From: Marinobacter antarcticus
Lineage (GTDB): Bacteria > Pseudomonadota > Gammaproteobacteria > Pseudomonadales > Oleiphilaceae
Direction: 5' to 3'
DNA: 64,000 nt
NCBI RefSeq assembly: GCF_900142385.1
Contig: NZ_FRAQ01000001.1
Location: 1,736,001 to 1,800,000, forward strand
In this document: positions 53,299-62,597 of the stretch, piece after piece
Position numbering within the stretch: position 1 is the stretch's first letter
Layout of the letters: each line of letters starts with the position of its first letter
The notes under the pieces: generated by a model
Seen by the model: only the letters and a program-made list of their open reading frames with translations
Told to the model about the DNA's origin: nothing
The model's database searches: none
Position numbers and translations under genes: made by a program

Positions 53299-54425
53299 TT
53301 CCATTCAACGTTCCGCCATACACTGGAGTCGAAGAGAAATTCATTAAGCAGGCATTGACTAGCCAAAAGCTTTCCGGCGATGGCCCCTTCGGGAAAAAAT
53401 GCCAGAGCTGGTTTGAGAAAAAACTTCCCGCCAGTAAAGCGCTTCTCACTCCGTCATGCACTGCTGCTCTGGAGTTGGCTGCTATGCTTATAGGCATTCA
53501 GCCGGGAGATGAAGTAATTATGCCCAGTTACACCTTCGTCAGTACTGCGAATGCGTTCGTGCTGCGGGGCGCAAAAATTGTATTCGTGGATATTCGGCCT
53601 GATACCATGAATATCGACGAAGGTCTGATTGAGGCTGCAATTACGCCCAAAACGCGCGCCATCGTACCAGTTCACTACGCAGGTGTAGGCTGCGAGATGG
53701 ATGCCATTATGGCGATAGCGGAACGCCACAAACTGTATGTCATCGAAGATGCTGCCCAAGGCATGATGAGCAGTTATAAAGGGCAAGCATTGGGCACGAT
53801 TGGCCATATGGGAACGTTCAGTTTTCACGAAACCAAGAACTACACTAGTGGCGGTGAAGGTGGCTTGCTGATCATCAATAATGAAAGGTTTGCAGAGCGA
53901 GCAGAGATTATTCGGGAGAAGGGAACCAACCGCAGCCAATTCTTCCGTGGCATGGTTGATAAGTACCAGTGGGTCGATATCGGTAGTAGTTACCTGCCGA
54001 GCGAGTTGCAAGCAGCATATCTTTGGGGGCAGCTGGAAAACGTAAATAAAATCAACGATGCACGCTTGGTTGCATGGAATTATTATTATCAGCAACTAAA
54101 GCCTCTGGCTGACAAGAGCCGATTTGAATTGGCTGAAATTCCTGTTGATTGCACACACAACGCGCATATGTTTTACCTGAAAGCTTCCGACCTGGAAGAG
54201 CGTACAGCGTTGCTGGAACACTTGAAGAGCCGGGGTATTCAGGCTGTGTTTCATTACGTGCCCTTGCATACGGCAAAAGCAGGGCGTTCCTTTGGCCGCT
54301 TCTGTGGTCAGGATTACTACACAACTAGTGGCAGTGAGAGGCTGGTCAGGCTGCCATTGTGGTTCGGGATCGAGCAGGCGGCTCAGCAGAAGGTTGTGGA
54401 AGCGATTCTCGAGTTCTATAAGTGA
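53295..54425 (+). CDS. wecE: dTDP-4-amino-4,6-dideoxyhexose transaminase WecE
   Basis: PLP transaminase of the DegT/DnrJ/EryC1 family that aminates dTDP-4-keto-6-deoxyglucose. The 376 residues show MPSYTFVSTANAFVLRGAKI, VPVHYAGVGCEMD, EDAAQGMMSSYKG, and the PLP lysine Lys181 in FHETKNYTSGGEGG; all match WecE/RffA closely. dTDP-Fuc4N (galacto) is the expected product, though VioA-type dTDP-Qui4N cannot be excluded. The next gene starts with GTG inside its end (4-base overlap). Confidence 0.93.
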   Translation: MIPFNVPPYTGVEEKFIKQALTSQKLSGDGPFGKKCQSWFEKKLPASKALLTPSCTAALELAAMLIGIQPGDEVIMPSYTFVSTANAFVLRGAKIVFVDIRPDTMNIDEGLIEAAITPKTRAIVPVHYAGVGCEMDAIMAIAERHKLYVIEDAAQGMMSSYKGQALGTIGHMGTFSFHETKNYTSGGEGGLLIINNERFAERAEIIREKGTNRSQFFRGMVDKYQWVDIGSSYLPSELQAAYLWGQLENVNKINDARLVAWNYYYQQLKPLADKSRFELAEIPVDCTHNAHMFYLKASDLEERTALLEHLKSRGIQAVFHYVPLHTAKAGRSFGRFCGQDYYTTSGSERLVRLPLWFGIEQAAQQKVVEAILEFYK

Positions 54426-55846
54426 CCCCCAAACAAATAGCCGCTTTCGCCATAGGCCCTATAGGAGGCGCAGTACTCGGTCTCATCTCGCTACCCGTCA
54501 TTACCTGGTTTTTCTCTCAGGAAGATGTGGGGCGCATGGCTATGCTTCAAGTAACTCTTGGATTCAGCATTCTGTTGTTCAGTCTTGGCTTGGACCAGTC
54601 CTATGTAAGGGAGTTTCACGAGGCGGAAAACAAGCCGGCATTACTAAAACGAGCAATGCTACCGGGCTTGATTCTGTTGCTAATTACCGTTCTTGTACTC
54701 TTATCATTTGGCGGGTCTCTTGCAGACTGGCTGTTTGATGTGCCGCATTGGCATCTGAGTGTTCTTGTCGGGCTCGCACTCATGGTTAGCTATATTTCCC
54801 GCTTTTTGTCTCTTGTATTGCGGATGAACGAGCGTGGTTTGGCATTTTCTATGAGCCAGCTGCTTCCCAAACTACTTTTATTGGCGATTATTGGCAGCTA
54901 CGTGGCCATAGGCGTGGATAAGAGCCTGACCAACCTGGTCCTAGCCAACGTTACTTCCATCACCTTTGTTTGTGCAATCTATGGATGGAACACCCGTGCG
55001 GAGTGGCTGGCAGGTATTTCCAGCAAGCTGGACATTAATCAGCTCAAGAGCATGCTCCAGTTTGGCATGCCGCTGATACTGGGTGGGCTCGCTTTCTGGG
55101 GGCTTACAGCCATAGACAAGGTATTCTTGCGTACCCTTGCGAGTTTCGAGGAATTGGGAGTCTATTCGATAGCGGTCAGTTTTGCGGGGGCGGCGGCAAT
55201 ACTTCAAAGCGTATTTTCCGTCGTTTGGGCCCCTACAGTGTATAAATGGGCCAGCACCGGACAGGGGCTGGAAAAAGTCCACAAGGTAAGCCGCTACATA
55301 CTGGCGCTGGTGGTGCTTGGGTTTTCGTTGGCAGGCCTGCTCTCATGGACCGTCACCTTGTTCCTCCCGGCTAACTACGCAGCCGTGCAGTGGATTGTAG
55401 TGTCCTGCATTGGTTTTCCATTGCTTTACACGTTGTCTGAAACCACCGTAGTAGGCATAGGCATCTCTAGGCGAAGTTCTTTTTCCATGTTAGCGGCCGG
55501 CATCGCGTTTGCTGTCAATCTGGCCGGTAATTGGTGGTTGATACCGATTTATGGTGCCGCTGGCGCAGCAGTGAGCACCTGCGTTTCCTTTTGGGTTTTC
55601 TTTGTGTTGAGAACTGAGTTCTCGATATACGTGTGGAAATCAATACCGAGGGTGTTGATGTATACCTACACAATGATCTCGGTTTCTGGTGCCGTAGTGT
55701 TTACCCTTTGGGGTGAGGTGTTGGGTTGCTGGATGGTAGGGTTCTGGGTGTTGGTGTTAGGAAGTTGGGTTGTTATTTTTAGGGGTGAAGTTCGAGAGGT
55801 GATTGGGTTTTTTAGGAATAAAGTAAGTAGGTGGGTTCGACAGTAA
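54422..55846 (+). CDS. Wzx-type flippase
   Basis: 474-residue polytopic protein with 12 to 14 helices, MATE/MVF-like polysaccharide flippase that moves undecaprenyl-linked repeat units across the inner membrane. GTG start at 54422. Typical segments: FAIGPIGGAVLGLISLPVI at the N terminus, ISRFLSLVLRMNERGLAF and AIYGWNTRAEWLA in the middle. The last 80 codons use a repetitive G/T-rich composition, unlike the rest, but the frame stays open. Confidence 0.87.
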   Translation: MTPKQIAAFAIGPIGGAVLGLISLPVITWFFSQEDVGRMAMLQVTLGFSILLFSLGLDQSYVREFHEAENKPALLKRAMLPGLILLLITVLVLLSFGGSLADWLFDVPHWHLSVLVGLALMVSYISRFLSLVLRMNERGLAFSMSQLLPKLLLLAIIGSYVAIGVDKSLTNLVLANVTSITFVCAIYGWNTRAEWLAGISSKLDINQLKSMLQFGMPLILGGLAFWGLTAIDKVFLRTLASFEELGVYSIAVSFAGAAAILQSVFSVVWAPTVYKWASTGQGLEKVHKVSRYILALVVLGFSLAGLLSWTVTLFLPANYAAVQWIVVSCIGFPLLYTLSETTVVGIGISRRSSFSMLAAGIAFAVNLAGNWWLIPIYGAAGAAVSTCVSFWVFFVLRTEFSIYVWKSIPRVLMYTYTMISVSGAVVFTLWGEVLGCWMVGFWVLVLGSWVVIFRGEVREVIGFFRNKVSRWVRQ

Positions 55847-55952
55847 TCTTATGAGGTTTCTAAAGAAAATAATTAATCAGCCCGGACAAAGCTAAATAAA
55901 GTAGCCCAAAAATTCAGGCCAGAAGATAGAGCTTGTCCGAAAAGTCTAGATC

Positions 55953-57083
55953 ATGTCGATCTACACTGAATTTTTAATACCATTTTTTGAGTTATTATTT
56001 ATGGTGTTTTATCTTTCGTTACAATTTCTATTTGCAGGCCTTATATTTATGGCTGCAAATTTAAAGAAACACTCAAATTTTTTTATCTATATAATTTTTT
56101 TTATAGTATTTGTTATTCCAGGTTTTCGTGGTGATACTGGTATCGATACATATTCTTACCAGTATTATTTTAATGAAGTTTTTGATGGCTGGCGATCTTG
56201 GATACATATCTTTCAGAAGGAGCCTGTTTTCTATTTTATAGCCTATATGGTTAGCAATGTTTTCGGGAGCTTCACTTTTTTTCTTGTTATAGTTTCATTT
56301 ATTCAGACTTTCCTTCTTTCGAAGGTTTTTGCATCGTTGTCTCGAAAATATATATTTCTTTTTTTTTATCTATTGATATATTTCTTTGACTATCATTTTA
56401 ATATATTAAGAGCTTCCTTGGCGCTCTTGTTTTTTTTGTATTCATTGTCACTGCTGGATAGGGGGAAAGTGACGTCGGCACATGTCGTTTTTTTGTTATC
56501 AATTCTTTCTCACTTTTCTGCACTTGTCTTTATTCCAATTTTTATTATCTCTTTGAGGTTGTCAGTTTTAAAGAAAATAGCTGTGTATCTTTGCCTTGGT
56601 GTTTTTTTTGCTTATTTTTATCTGTTGTTTTCAGATTATTTGATTAACAAGATGCTTATTTATGGTTTGCTTTCATTTTCTGGTTTTGACCTTTCCATTG
56701 TTGCGATATTTTTTTCAGTAAGTATTGTTTTTTCATTGTTTTTAGTTGAGTCAATTCGCGTTGATATATTTTTTACAACGTTTTATTTCATTGCAATTTT
56801 TTGCTCCGTTATGTTTTTTGAGTATGCGTCAAGACTTTATTTGATGGTCTTTGCAGTTTTAATTTATAAGCTGTGTCAGCATGATTCATCTGGGGTTTCA
56901 AGAAAATCAGGTTTTATGTACTTGGCTTCTATTCTTGGCTTGTCGTTTTGGTTTTATATCTCAAGCACTATGAGTATATATGGGGAGCGTGAAAGGGTTA
57001 GGTATAACGAAAGCGTTTCTTCTGAGGCCAGAAATTATACTCTCATACCTTATACATTATTTTATGAAAGTAAGACTAGGTAG
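55953..57083 (+). CDS. wzy: EpsG-family polysaccharide polymerase (Wzy)
   Basis: 376-residue hydrophobic protein with about 10 helices. The EpsG hallmark is present after the second helix: FRGDTGIDTYSYQYYFNEVF. Other signs are LRASLALLFFLYSLSLL and SHFSALVFIPIFI. It is strongly AT-rich with long T runs, unlike the flanking genes, which is common for wzy genes acquired by recombination. It most likely links repeat units after Wzx. The 178 bases to the next gene hold nothing recognised. Confidence 0.8.
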   Translation: MSIYTEFLIPFFELLFMVFYLSLQFLFAGLIFMAANLKKHSNFFIYIIFFIVFVIPGFRGDTGIDTYSYQYYFNEVFDGWRSWIHIFQKEPVFYFIAYMVSNVFGSFTFFLVIVSFIQTFLLSKVFASLSRKYIFLFFYLLIYFFDYHFNILRASLALLFFLYSLSLLDRGKVTSAHVVFLLSILSHFSALVFIPIFIISLRLSVLKKIAVYLCLGVFFAYFYLLFSDYLINKMLIYGLLSFSGFDLSIVAIFFSVSIVFSLFLVESIRVDIFFTTFYFIAIFCSVMFFEYASRLYLMVFAVLIYKLCQHDSSGVSRKSGFMYLASILGLSFWFYISSTMSIYGERERVRYNESVSSEARNYTLIPYTLFYESKTR

Positions 57084-57261
57084 ATGTTGGTTATAAGTTT
57101 TCGTAGTTGGGTGTCACCGACGGAGTAATGTTGAAGCACTAGCTAGCGCTGACTTAAAATTTATTCGTGCTGGGGAAATTAGGCTGCCTTAAAAACTATT
57201 AGGGCGGTGCCCGATTTTGACTCATAAGACACTTGTGGGAATTCACATATAGAAAACTAAA

Positions 57262-58527
57262 GTGTCAATGGGATACGATAAGGAATTATGCATAATGACA
57301 GGGCAGGATAAAGTTAAAATATTGTACGTTCACCATGGGCATGGTATCGGTGGCGCACCAAAAAGCTTGTTGAACTTGGTTAAAAGTTTGCCGAGCAACA
57401 CCTATAAAGCTTCAGTAGTGTTTCAGCAACACAGTGCGGCTGTTGATTTATTCGAAGATAGTGGCATAAAAGTAGATGTCGTCGGGCGAGCCAAGAATTA
57501 TTTATCTCACCATAAAAAAAGCTTTATATCTTGGTTTAAATTTTATCGGTATTTTTTCATATTTAAAGATTGGATTCATAACGCCTTGTTTATAGCTCCC
57601 GAGTATATAGAAAAGTATAAGCCAGATTTGATTCACTTGAACTCAGATGTTCTTTCTTCTTGGGCTTATGCAGCGAAGAAAAGAAATATCCCTGTTGTTT
57701 GTCACAATCGTGATCCTTTTGAGTCGAGAGGATATTTTGGGCTGAGGACGGGTCTCGTTCGAAAAATATTGAACTCTACGGTAGATGTTTTTATATGCAT
57801 AAGCAACGATAATCGGAAAAGACTTTGTCTTGAAAGTAAGTCGGTCACTATTTATAATTCGGTGGATATACCTGAGGAATACCGAGTTCCATTTTCCGGT
57901 TCTGCTCCATATAGAGTTGTTTACTTAGGGGGGATGGCAAAAGCTAAAGGTTTTAGAGTTGTGGCCGAAGCTGTTAAGTATTTAAATAAAAATATTATTG
58001 TCCAGTTGGCTGGTGGTTATGGGTTCGTAGATGACTTGCTTCATAAAGAGTTCAGAGGTGCTAATAAAATTGATTTTTTGATAAGAAGATCCGACTACAA
58101 GATTCTCTTTGAGACTATAAAATATGAGTGCGTGGATTTTGTTGGTATAGTTAAAGATCCAAATAAATTAATTGATGATGCAGATATTTTGATTAGTCCT
58201 TTTACTGTTGAGCATTTTTCAAGACCAATTATAGAGGCGTTTTCTCGAGGTAAGCCTGTGGTTGCTTCAGATATTGAAGGGATGAGTGAGATTGTTTGTA
58301 ATAATGTAGATGGGATTTTGGTTGATGTTTCAAGCCCTAAAAACCTTGCGGACGCTATTAATTTCTTGGCTGATAATAAACCGATTGCAGTTAAGTATGG
58401 TCTTTCTGGGCGAGATAAAGCCCAGAAGTTTTTTAGCATAGAGGCTCACGTCGAAGAAGTTAAGTCGGTTTATGACCATCTCTTGAACGGAAATATTAAT
58501 TGGGATCACTTTAACGAGCCTTGCTAA
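57262..58527 (+). CDS. GT4-family glycosyltransferase
   Basis: 421-residue GT-B enzyme. The N-terminal acceptor domain has VHHGHGIGGAPKSLLNLVKS, where the glycine-rich loop is usual for the family. The C-terminal Glycos_transf_1 domain has YLGGMAKAKGFRVVAEAV and the E-x7-E region around FSRPIIEAFSRGKPVVASDI. ATG at 57262; the Met 11 codons on (MTGQDKVKILYV) is a likely alternative start. AT-rich like the wzy upstream. It adds one sugar of the repeat unit; the specificity is unknown. Confidence 0.88.
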   Translation: MSMGYDKELCIMTGQDKVKILYVHHGHGIGGAPKSLLNLVKSLPSNTYKASVVFQQHSAAVDLFEDSGIKVDVVGRAKNYLSHHKKSFISWFKFYRYFFIFKDWIHNALFIAPEYIEKYKPDLIHLNSDVLSSWAYAAKKRNIPVVCHNRDPFESRGYFGLRTGLVRKILNSTVDVFICISNDNRKRLCLESKSVTIYNSVDIPEEYRVPFSGSAPYRVVYLGGMAKAKGFRVVAEAVKYLNKNIIVQLAGGYGFVDDLLHKEFRGANKIDFLIRRSDYKILFETIKYECVDFVGIVKDPNKLIDDADILISPFTVEHFSRPIIEAFSRGKPVVASDIEGMSEIVCNNVDGILVDVSSPKNLADAINFLADNKPIAVKYGLSGRDKAQKFFSIEAHVEEVKSVYDHLLNGNINWDHFNEPC

Positions 58528-59045
58528 TAAGTTCAAAAATAAGCCTGCATCATTTATCTCGTGAAATATATTTTGCTAAGGCGTATCGCCTTCCTAGTGA
58601 CGAAGCGCAGGCTGCTCTCGACTTCCTTCTGACGCTATTTAATCCCAGTTTGGTTCGAGATCTTTCCCAAGTCGACTGGCTTGAGGGTCGCCCCCCCTTC
58701 GACCGTCGGTACACTTGTCGAGCGAATTAGTGGCTCGTATTCCTGCTAAGATTGCCTTGAACCACAACTATAGCAGTTGTTCAAGGCTCTAGGGCGACGG
58801 TCAATCAAGGGCCTCTGCCAATACGTCAGGGCTTTACCTGCGATCAAATGCTCGATACGTAACACTGAAATGACTCAGAGAGGCAGCCCAACTATCTACA
58901 ATGCCGACCCGCACAAGTCCTTGGCATCGTTCGATTAGCGAAGATACCTGCGGTAATTATACCCAAGAGTGTGGGCCTGGCCGAGCTGATCCAAGGCGAC
59001 TTGGGCGCCATCGTATTCCAATGCAACTCTCGGCTTTGAAAACGA
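58528..59045. other. Gene-poor degenerate stretch between GT4 and the IS
   Basis: About 520 bases with no complete gene. A short open frame (about 58521-58730, plus strand) contains FAKAYRLPSDEAQAALDFLL but matches nothing I know. An imperfect hairpin stands at 58754-58787: GCCTTGA and ACAACT on the left (with a 3-base bulge) pair with AGTTGT and TCAAGGC. A frame ending at 59039 looks like part of a glycosyltransferase (separate entry). The stretch is best read as decayed DNA left by earlier rearrangement. Confidence 0.6.
58902..59039 (+). pseudogene. Possible glycosyltransferase fragment
   Basis: The frame running to the TGA at 59037-59039 reads IPAVIIPKSVGLAELIQGDL, resembling the donor-binding C-terminal segment of GT4 enzymes where a proline/glycine turn is followed by GLAELI. 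There is no start and upstream stops cut it off. The IS begins 11 bases later. Tentative. Confidence 0.3.
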
Positions 59046-59049
59046 CTAG

Positions 59050-60217
59050 GGAGACTCTAAATAAGTCTCCAAAGTCAGCGATAATACGGCCATCGTCAAC
59101 TGTATAAGATTCGTCACCACCATGGATCAGATTACCTTCTCCGAAGCCGAGTACCAGACCAAGAAGCGCAAGACTCGCCGCGAGATCTTTCTGGAGCGGA
59201 TGGACAAGCTGATTCCCTGGAAGCAGCTTGAGAAGAAGGTAGCCCGATATTACCCCAAGGGCCAGACTGGCCGACCACCGTATCCGCTGCCCACGATGCT
59301 GCGAGTCCACTGTATGCAGCTGTTCTAAAACCTCAGCGACCCGGCCATGGAAGACGCCCTCTACGAAATCGCATCCATGCGGCACTTTGCCGATTTGAAT
59401 CTGGATCGCTTGCCGGATGACACCACCATTCTCAAGTTCCGCCATTTTCTGGAGTGTCACGGCCTCAGCAAGGTGTTGTTCAAAGAAGTGAACAAGCATT
59501 TGGAGAAGAACGGTCTGATGCTGCGCGAAGGCAGCATTGTGGATGCTTCCATCATTTCTGCACCAAGCTCCACGAAGAATGAAAGTGGCCAACGCGATCC
59601 CGAGATGCACCAGACCCGAAAAGGAAATCAGTGGTGCTTTGGCATGAAAATGCACATCGGCGTCGATGACATGCTCGGCCTGATCCACAGCATTGATACC
59701 ACGGCAGCTAACGTCCACGACATTGTGCCCGCCGGTAACCTTCTCCACGGCGATGAGCAGCGCGTGTTCGGTGGTGCCGGTTATCTTGGAATTCAAAAGC
59801 GGGATGAGCATAAAGATCGTAAAAATGTATCCTGGTTCGTTGCCAAGCGTCCTGGCTCTCGCAAGAAATTGGACGACCGTAAGTTGAAAGCCGAAAAGCT
59901 TAAAGCCAGCGCCCGGGCCAAAGTGGAACACCCATTCCGGTATATCAAGCAAGTTTTTGGCTACAGCAAAGTGCGCTATCGCGGCCTGGCTAAAAACAGT
60001 AACCGACTGCACTTGCTGGCCGCGTTCCGCAACTTGCTGATGGGTGAAAAATACCTGCTGGAGTAGGGCCAGTGCGCCTGAATTCCGCCAAAATGGCGGG
60101 AAGCGGGCAAAAAACGAACAAAAAGAGAGGAGGATTGCACCCAAATCGAGTGTGAATGGCTTTTTTTTGGAATTGAAAAGCGATTCAACGACAAATCAGG
60201 CGTTAATCAGACCCTCC
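59050..60217 (+). mobile_element. IS5-family insertion sequence, inactive copy
   Basis: 1168 bases bounded by imperfect inverted repeats: left end GGAGACTCTAAATAA, and right end (read inward) GGAGGGTCTGATTAA. It is flanked by the direct repeat CTAG (59046-59049 and 60218-60221), which fits the 4-base YTAR targets of IS5-group elements. It carries one transposase gene that is broken. The flanks rejoin to GCTTTGAAAAC-GACTA-GTTTTCAAGC, a bulged palindrome with the target in its loop. It separates the GT4 gene from the fnl genes. Confidence 0.85.
59122..60066 (+). pseudogene. IS5-family transposase, broken
   Basis: Reads MDQITFSEAEYQTKKRKTRR and ends near LLMGEKYLLE, 315 codons. An in-frame TAA at 59326-59328 sits where the family has Tyr (MQLF-stop-NLSDPAMEDALYE), a one-base change of TAC/TAT. 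A second lesion is in the catalytic DDE triad: the family's DAGYxG reads GGAGYLG here, so the second Asp is Gly. The first Asp (IVDASII) and the Glu (VEHPFRY) are kept. The copy cannot move by itself. Confidence 0.92.
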
Positions 60218-60411
60218 CTAGTTTTCAAGCATCACTGGAAATTTTATAAAGCTGCGCGTGCGCACCGACCGGAGGTATTAACTGAGTGTTGCACTTGGAG
60301 TTGAAAGTCACGGTTTTCAATAACTAATGAAAGTGGAATAGTTGTCAGAATGACAAAATTATAAGTTTCGAGCATAACGATGTTTGTTTTTGGTGATTAA
60401 AGGAAAATATA

Positions 60412-61446
60412 ATGTTTAGTGACAATAAGCTGCTGCTCACTGGCGGCACTGGGTCTTTCGGAAACGCCGTCCTAAAACGTTTTCTGGACACAGACATCGA
60501 AGAAATTCGAATTTTTAGCCGGGACGAGAAAAAACAGGACGACATGCGCAAGCGGTATGCCAATCCTAAGCTCAAGTTCTACATTGGCGATGTGCGCGAT
60601 TATCAGAGCATTCTGAATGCTACTCGAGGTGTGGACTTCATCTTTCACGCTGCAGCGCTGAAGCAAGTGCCCTCCTGTGAATTCCACCCTATGGAAGCCG
60701 TCAAAACCAATATCCTCGGTACCGAAAACGTCCTCGAAGCGGCAATACAGAACGAAGTAAAGCGTGTGGTCTGCTTAAGCACAGATAAAGCTGTATACCC
60801 CATCAACGCCATGGGTATATCCAAAGCCATGATGGAAAAGGTGATGGTGGCCAAGTCTCGCAATGTGGATCCGGAGAAAACCGTTATTTGCGGTACCCGC
60901 TATGGCAACGTGATGGCGTCTCGCGGTTCCGTTATTCCCCTGTTCGTGGATCAGATTCGTGCCGATCAAGCCTTGACCATTACTGATCCGAATATGACCC
61001 GCTTCATGATGACTCTGGCGGACGCAGTAGATCTGGTGCTTTATGCCTTTGAACATGGCTCCAATGGTGACTTGTTCGTGCAGAAGGCTCCCGCCGCCAC
61101 GATCGAAACCCTGGCGCGGGCGCTTACCGACATGATGGGTAAGCGGGATCACCCCATTAACGTAATCGGTACTCGCCACGGCGAGAAGCTGTTTGAAGCT
61201 CTGCTTAGTCGTGAGGAAATGGCCTGTGCGCAAGACTTGGGCGGCTATTACCAGGTGCCGCCCGATCTGCGGGATTTGAACTACGGCAAGTTTGTGGAGC
61301 AGGGTGAGGAGAAGATCTCTCACACCGAGGATTACAATTCCCATAACACCGAACGCCTGGATGTAGCCGGTATGCAAACCTTGTTGCGCAAGCTGGATTT
61401 CATTGGAGCCCTGGAACGGGGTGAATACCTCAACACGGAGGATTGA
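60412..61446 (+). CDS. fnlA: UDP-GlcNAc 4,6-dehydratase/5-epimerase (FnlA/WbjB/CapE)
   Basis: First enzyme of UDP-N-acetyl-L-fucosamine synthesis. 344 residues, SDR fold: GGTGSFGNAVLKRFLD at the N terminus, AALKQVPSCEFHPMEAV, CLSTDKAVYPINAMGISKAM with the family's MxxxK in place of YxxxK, and RYGNVMASRGSVIPLF. ATG 60412 with AAAGGAAAA upstream. The 194 bases between the IS and this gene probably hold its promoter. It is followed by fnlB after 3 bases. Confidence 0.95.
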   Translation: MFSDNKLLLTGGTGSFGNAVLKRFLDTDIEEIRIFSRDEKKQDDMRKRYANPKLKFYIGDVRDYQSILNATRGVDFIFHAAALKQVPSCEFHPMEAVKTNILGTENVLEAAIQNEVKRVVCLSTDKAVYPINAMGISKAMMEKVMVAKSRNVDPEKTVICGTRYGNVMASRGSVIPLFVDQIRADQALTITDPNMTRFMMTLADAVDLVLYAFEHGSNGDLFVQKAPAATIETLARALTDMMGKRDHPINVIGTRHGEKLFEALLSREEMACAQDLGGYYQVPPDLRDLNYGKFVEQGEEKISHTEDYNSHNTERLDVAGMQTLLRKLDFIGALERGEYLNTED

Positions 61447-61449
61447 ACC

Positions 61450-62580
61450 ATGCGTGTACTGGTAACCGGCGCTAACGGTTTTATCGGTAAGAATCTGCAG
61501 CTGCATTTGCTTGAGCTGGGTGGCATGGAGAGCAGTTTGGAGATAGTGCCGTTCACCCGCGAGCACACTGAGGCGGATTTTCCCGGTCTGCTGAAAGGCG
61601 TGGATTGGGTGTTTCATCTGGCGGGCATTAACCGCCCGGAAGACCCTTCTGAATTCATTACCGGCAATGCCGGGCTAACTCAGGCTTTGAGCAATGCGGT
61701 GAAAGAATCCGGCCGCAAAATTTCGGTGGTTTATACCTCCTCCATTCAGGTGGAGCGGGATAACGACTACGGCGCCAGCAAGCGTGCAGCGGAAGATGCC
61801 CTGCTGGATCTGAACCAATCGACAGGCTGCCCGGTTTACATCTATCGCCTTCCGAATGTGTTCGGTAAATGGGCGCGGCCCAATTACAACTCGGCGGTGG
61901 CTACGTTCTGCCATAATATCGCCCGGAATTTGCCGGTGCAGATTAATAATCCGAGTGCAGTGATTCAGCTGGTTTACATTGATGACGTGGTAGCCAGCTT
62001 TATTAGCTTGCTGGAGGGTGCTGCACAGGCTACACCCTTTGTTGACGTAGAGCCGGTTTATCAGATTGCTGTGGGCGAATTGTCGGAACAGTTGCAGCGC
62101 TTCAAAGCTACCCGGAACAACCTGATTACCGAGCCTGTAGGCACAGGCTTGACTCGCGCCCTGTATTCCACCTATGTGAGTTACCTGCCACCGGAGAACT
62201 TCACCTATACCGTGCCCCAGCATGGGGATGAGCGCGGTGTGTTCGTGGAAATGCTGAAAACCCCGGATGCCGGCCAGTTTTCGTTTTTCACCGCCCACCC
62301 CGGTGTTACCCGTGGCGGCCATTACCACCACTCCAAAACTGAAAAGTTCCTGGTGATCAAAGGCGAGGCCTGCTTCCGTTTCCGCCACATGCTGACCGAC
62401 GAGTTCTATGAACTGCACACCTCCGGTGACAAGCCGGAGATTGTGGAAACCGTTCCGGGCTGGACTCACGATATCACCAACGAGGGTGACAACGAGTTGG
62501 TCTGCATGCTCTGGGCTAACGAGATTTTCGACCGTGAACGCCCGGATACCTTTGCCTGCCCGGTGGGCACCGAAGCCTGA
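61450..62580 (+). CDS. fnlB: UDP-2-acetamido-2,6-dideoxy-hexulose reductase (FnlB/WbjC/CapF)
   Basis: Bifunctional second enzyme of the UDP-L-FucNAc pathway. 376 residues: an N-terminal NAD(P)-dependent SDR domain (GANGFIGKN at 8-16; HLAGINRPEDPSEF; YGASKRAAED) and a C-terminal cupin domain (about 250-370; RGGHYHHSKTEKFLVIKGEA) that carries the epimerase step in CapF. Spacing of 3 and 17 bases to its neighbours shows an fnlABC operon. Confidence 0.95.
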   Translation: MRVLVTGANGFIGKNLQLHLLELGGMESSLEIVPFTREHTEADFPGLLKGVDWVFHLAGINRPEDPSEFITGNAGLTQALSNAVKESGRKISVVYTSSIQVERDNDYGASKRAAEDALLDLNQSTGCPVYIYRLPNVFGKWARPNYNSAVATFCHNIARNLPVQINNPSAVIQLVYIDDVVASFISLLEGAAQATPFVDVEPVYQIAVGELSEQLQRFKATRNNLITEPVGTGLTRALYSTYVSYLPPENFTYTVPQHGDERGVFVEMLKTPDAGQFSFFTAHPGVTRGGHYHHSKTEKFLVIKGEACFRFRHMLTDEFYELHTSGDKPEIVETVPGWTHDITNEGDNELVCMLWANEIFDRERPDTFACPVGTEA

Positions 62581-62597
62581 ATCGCCAGTACGAATAG

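Noticed and set aside
58957..60144. 395-codon minus-strand frame across the IS
   Set aside because: Antisense to the transposase; composition typical of a shadow frame and no recognisable domain.
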